Assembly (NCBI GenBank): GCA_019918135.1
Contig: WBZZ01001393.1
Location: 62,001-126,000 of the forward strand
Direction: 5' to 3'
Source of the DNA: Paulinella micropora
Lineage: Eukaryota > Cercozoa > Imbricatea > Euglyphida > Paulinellidae
DNA length: 64,000 nucleotides
Shown here piece after piece: positions 62,741 through 64,000 of this stretch; position 1 is the stretch's first letter, and the number at the start of each line of letters is the position of its first letter. The translations under genes were made by a program, and so were the position numbers. A model generated the notes under the pieces. That model saw only the letters and a list, made by a program, of their open reading frames with translations. It did not search any database and was not told the origin of the DNA.

Positions 62741-64000
62741 TCAAAGGTTGCAGGTCCTTGCAGCGGTATAGCAAGTCTGTTGAATAAATTCATCCTTAGT
62801 GTCTGAAAGAAGCGTTAAATTTGGTAGAGCGTCCTTAAGTAATACTGTGAACTGCGTGACTAGCTCTAAGAAGCGCGGCGTCGGTAGTGACTTCGTTAGC
62901 ATATCCGCCAGGTTGTCCTTCGTCGAAATATGTCGGACGATTACTTCGCCAGCTCGTACTCGTTCTACGACGTAATGGTGTTTGAGCGCTAAGTGGCGTG
63001 TGCGATCGGTGGCCATGCCGTTCGTCGCGTTCAGAACCGCCCCCCGGTTGTCGTTGTTGATAGTCCACGGCGTCGGCAACGGAATTCCAACATCCTTACA
63101 CATGTGCAAGATTGCAATTGCGGTCCGGCATGTTGTAGAGTTGGCGATCGTCTCGGCCTCCTGAGTCAAAAGCGCGACTGTAGGTTGGCGCTTCGAACTA
63201 CATGCTATGGGTCCGGTCGTCATATATAGTTTGCCAGTTCGCGATCGTCGCGTGTACTCGCACCCCCCCAGGTTGCTATCGGAATACGAGATGAGCTCGA
63301 AGTTGCGAGTTCGAAATGGAAAGAAAATTCCCCCTAGGCGTTCGTAGAAATCTGAGGATGCGAGCTATCGCTGAGTATGCCACGTCAGGCTTCTTTGAAG
63401 CGAGTACTGCTGCGTTATTGACTGCATAGGTGATTGCCGCTTGAGTTTGAGTCGCAGGCCAGAGAAGGGCGCCAAGCAAGCGAGGTAGCGAAAAAGGCCG
63501 AAGCATAGCTTCTTCGCTGGCTGGGGGAGGGTCAGTCGTCGCTGTAGGGGTGGCCACTGGCTTGGCTTCGTGGAAGTTGAAGTCCCTGAGCATACCCTTA
63601 TTCATGCTGATGTATGACAATGCCCTCTGAAGTCTTAACAAATTGCAGAACATAAAATGTTTTTACCTGTCCTAGGTCCTTCACTCTAAATGAATGTTTC
63701 AACGTAGTGAATAAGGTATCATGCTCGTCTTTGTTCTTGTGAAAAACGAGCAAGTCATCAGTGCGTAGGAGCAGATAGGTGGGTAGTTTTGGTTTGCTTG
63801 TGACTAGAGGCATGAAGAAAATGCATGTGTCTAATGTGGACCGTTTGTATCCTATACTTCTTATCTTTGAAGACACAATTTGGTCGAACCACCTTCGCCC
63901 TGCCTGAGGTGTCCCATAAAGTGCCTTCTTCAATAATAGGATCATTGAAGGGTCACTTTTATGTTCGTACCCCTTAGGCGGATAGGCGAAGGCAATGTCT
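62741..64000 (-). pseudogene. element G RT and RNase H, runs off the window
   Basis: From the right: FAYPPKGY at the edge, 63598-63945 with LKKALYGTPQAGRRWFDQ and the catalytic RTDDLLVF, VKDLGQVKTFYVLQF; 63276-63653 with the connection (LLGALLWPATQTQAAITYAVN); 62741-63223 with RNase H (SSKRQPTVALLTQEAETI, NNDNRGAVLNATNG, HLALKHHYVVERV, DNLADMLTKSLP). The DD pair is intact, but frame changes near 63640 and 63250 break it. Confidence 0.8.

Overview
This is eukaryotic nuclear DNA, essentially all mobile. About two thirds is a mosaic of broken Ty1/copia-type LTR retrotransposons (Gag zinc knuckles, DSG/DCG protease, H2C2-DDE integrase, reverse transcriptase before RNase H, A/G-rich polypurine tracts beside LTRs). 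The rest is one 20.8 kb AT-rich Polinton/Maverick (integrated polintovirus). No ordinary host gene, rRNA or tRNA was recognised. The host cannot be named: copia Gag-Pol with MYND fingers and ~47-nt spliceosomal introns suggest an alga, protist or early-branching fungus rather than an animal, but this is inference.

Layout: 1-144 RT scrap; 145-1294 element A1 (-); 1295-2170 fragment F3 (+); ~2172-11425 element B (-) between two related LTRs, with a foreign plus-strand zinc-motif ORF inside; 11426-12282 and 17227-18000 element E (+), split by element D (+, 12283-17221; 313-bp LTRs, AAGCT target duplication, internally deleted); 18244-45591 element C (-), split by the Polinton (22228-43016); 45594-47640 element A2 (-); 47641-48007 RNase H scrap (+); 48008-53650 element F (-); 53676-54448 A3 scrap (+); 54449-58891 C2 (-), a second copy of C that holds the unoccupied Polinton site; 58892-62224 F2 (+); 62225-64000 element G (-), running off the window.

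The Polinton starts AGTAGTATAG, ends CTATACTACT, has 48-bp terminal inverted repeats with one mismatch, and is flanked by a 6-bp duplication (ACCATC) that is present once at the empty site in C2. It carries the polintovirus core: protein-primed family B DNA polymerase, retroviral-type integrase, packaging ATPase, adenain-type protease, penton (minor capsid) and double-jelly-roll major capsid protein. Accessory genes include a phage-like fibre with a peptidase-S74 chaperone end, a second virion surface protein, a two-helix membrane protein, a basic core-like peptide, a DUF3820-like protein, two zinc-finger proteins, and a gene near the left end whose coding sequence becomes continuous only after removing three 47-48 nt GTAAT...TAG introns.

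Many viral genes are broken by single-base shifts, several at A/T homopolymers, and two carry in-frame stops (TAG in the protease gene, TAA in a fibre repeat). The MCP, ATPase and surface-protein genes are intact. The mix suggests assembly indels and/or early decay. Genes are tightly packed, and many starts have an ATATA box a few bases upstream.
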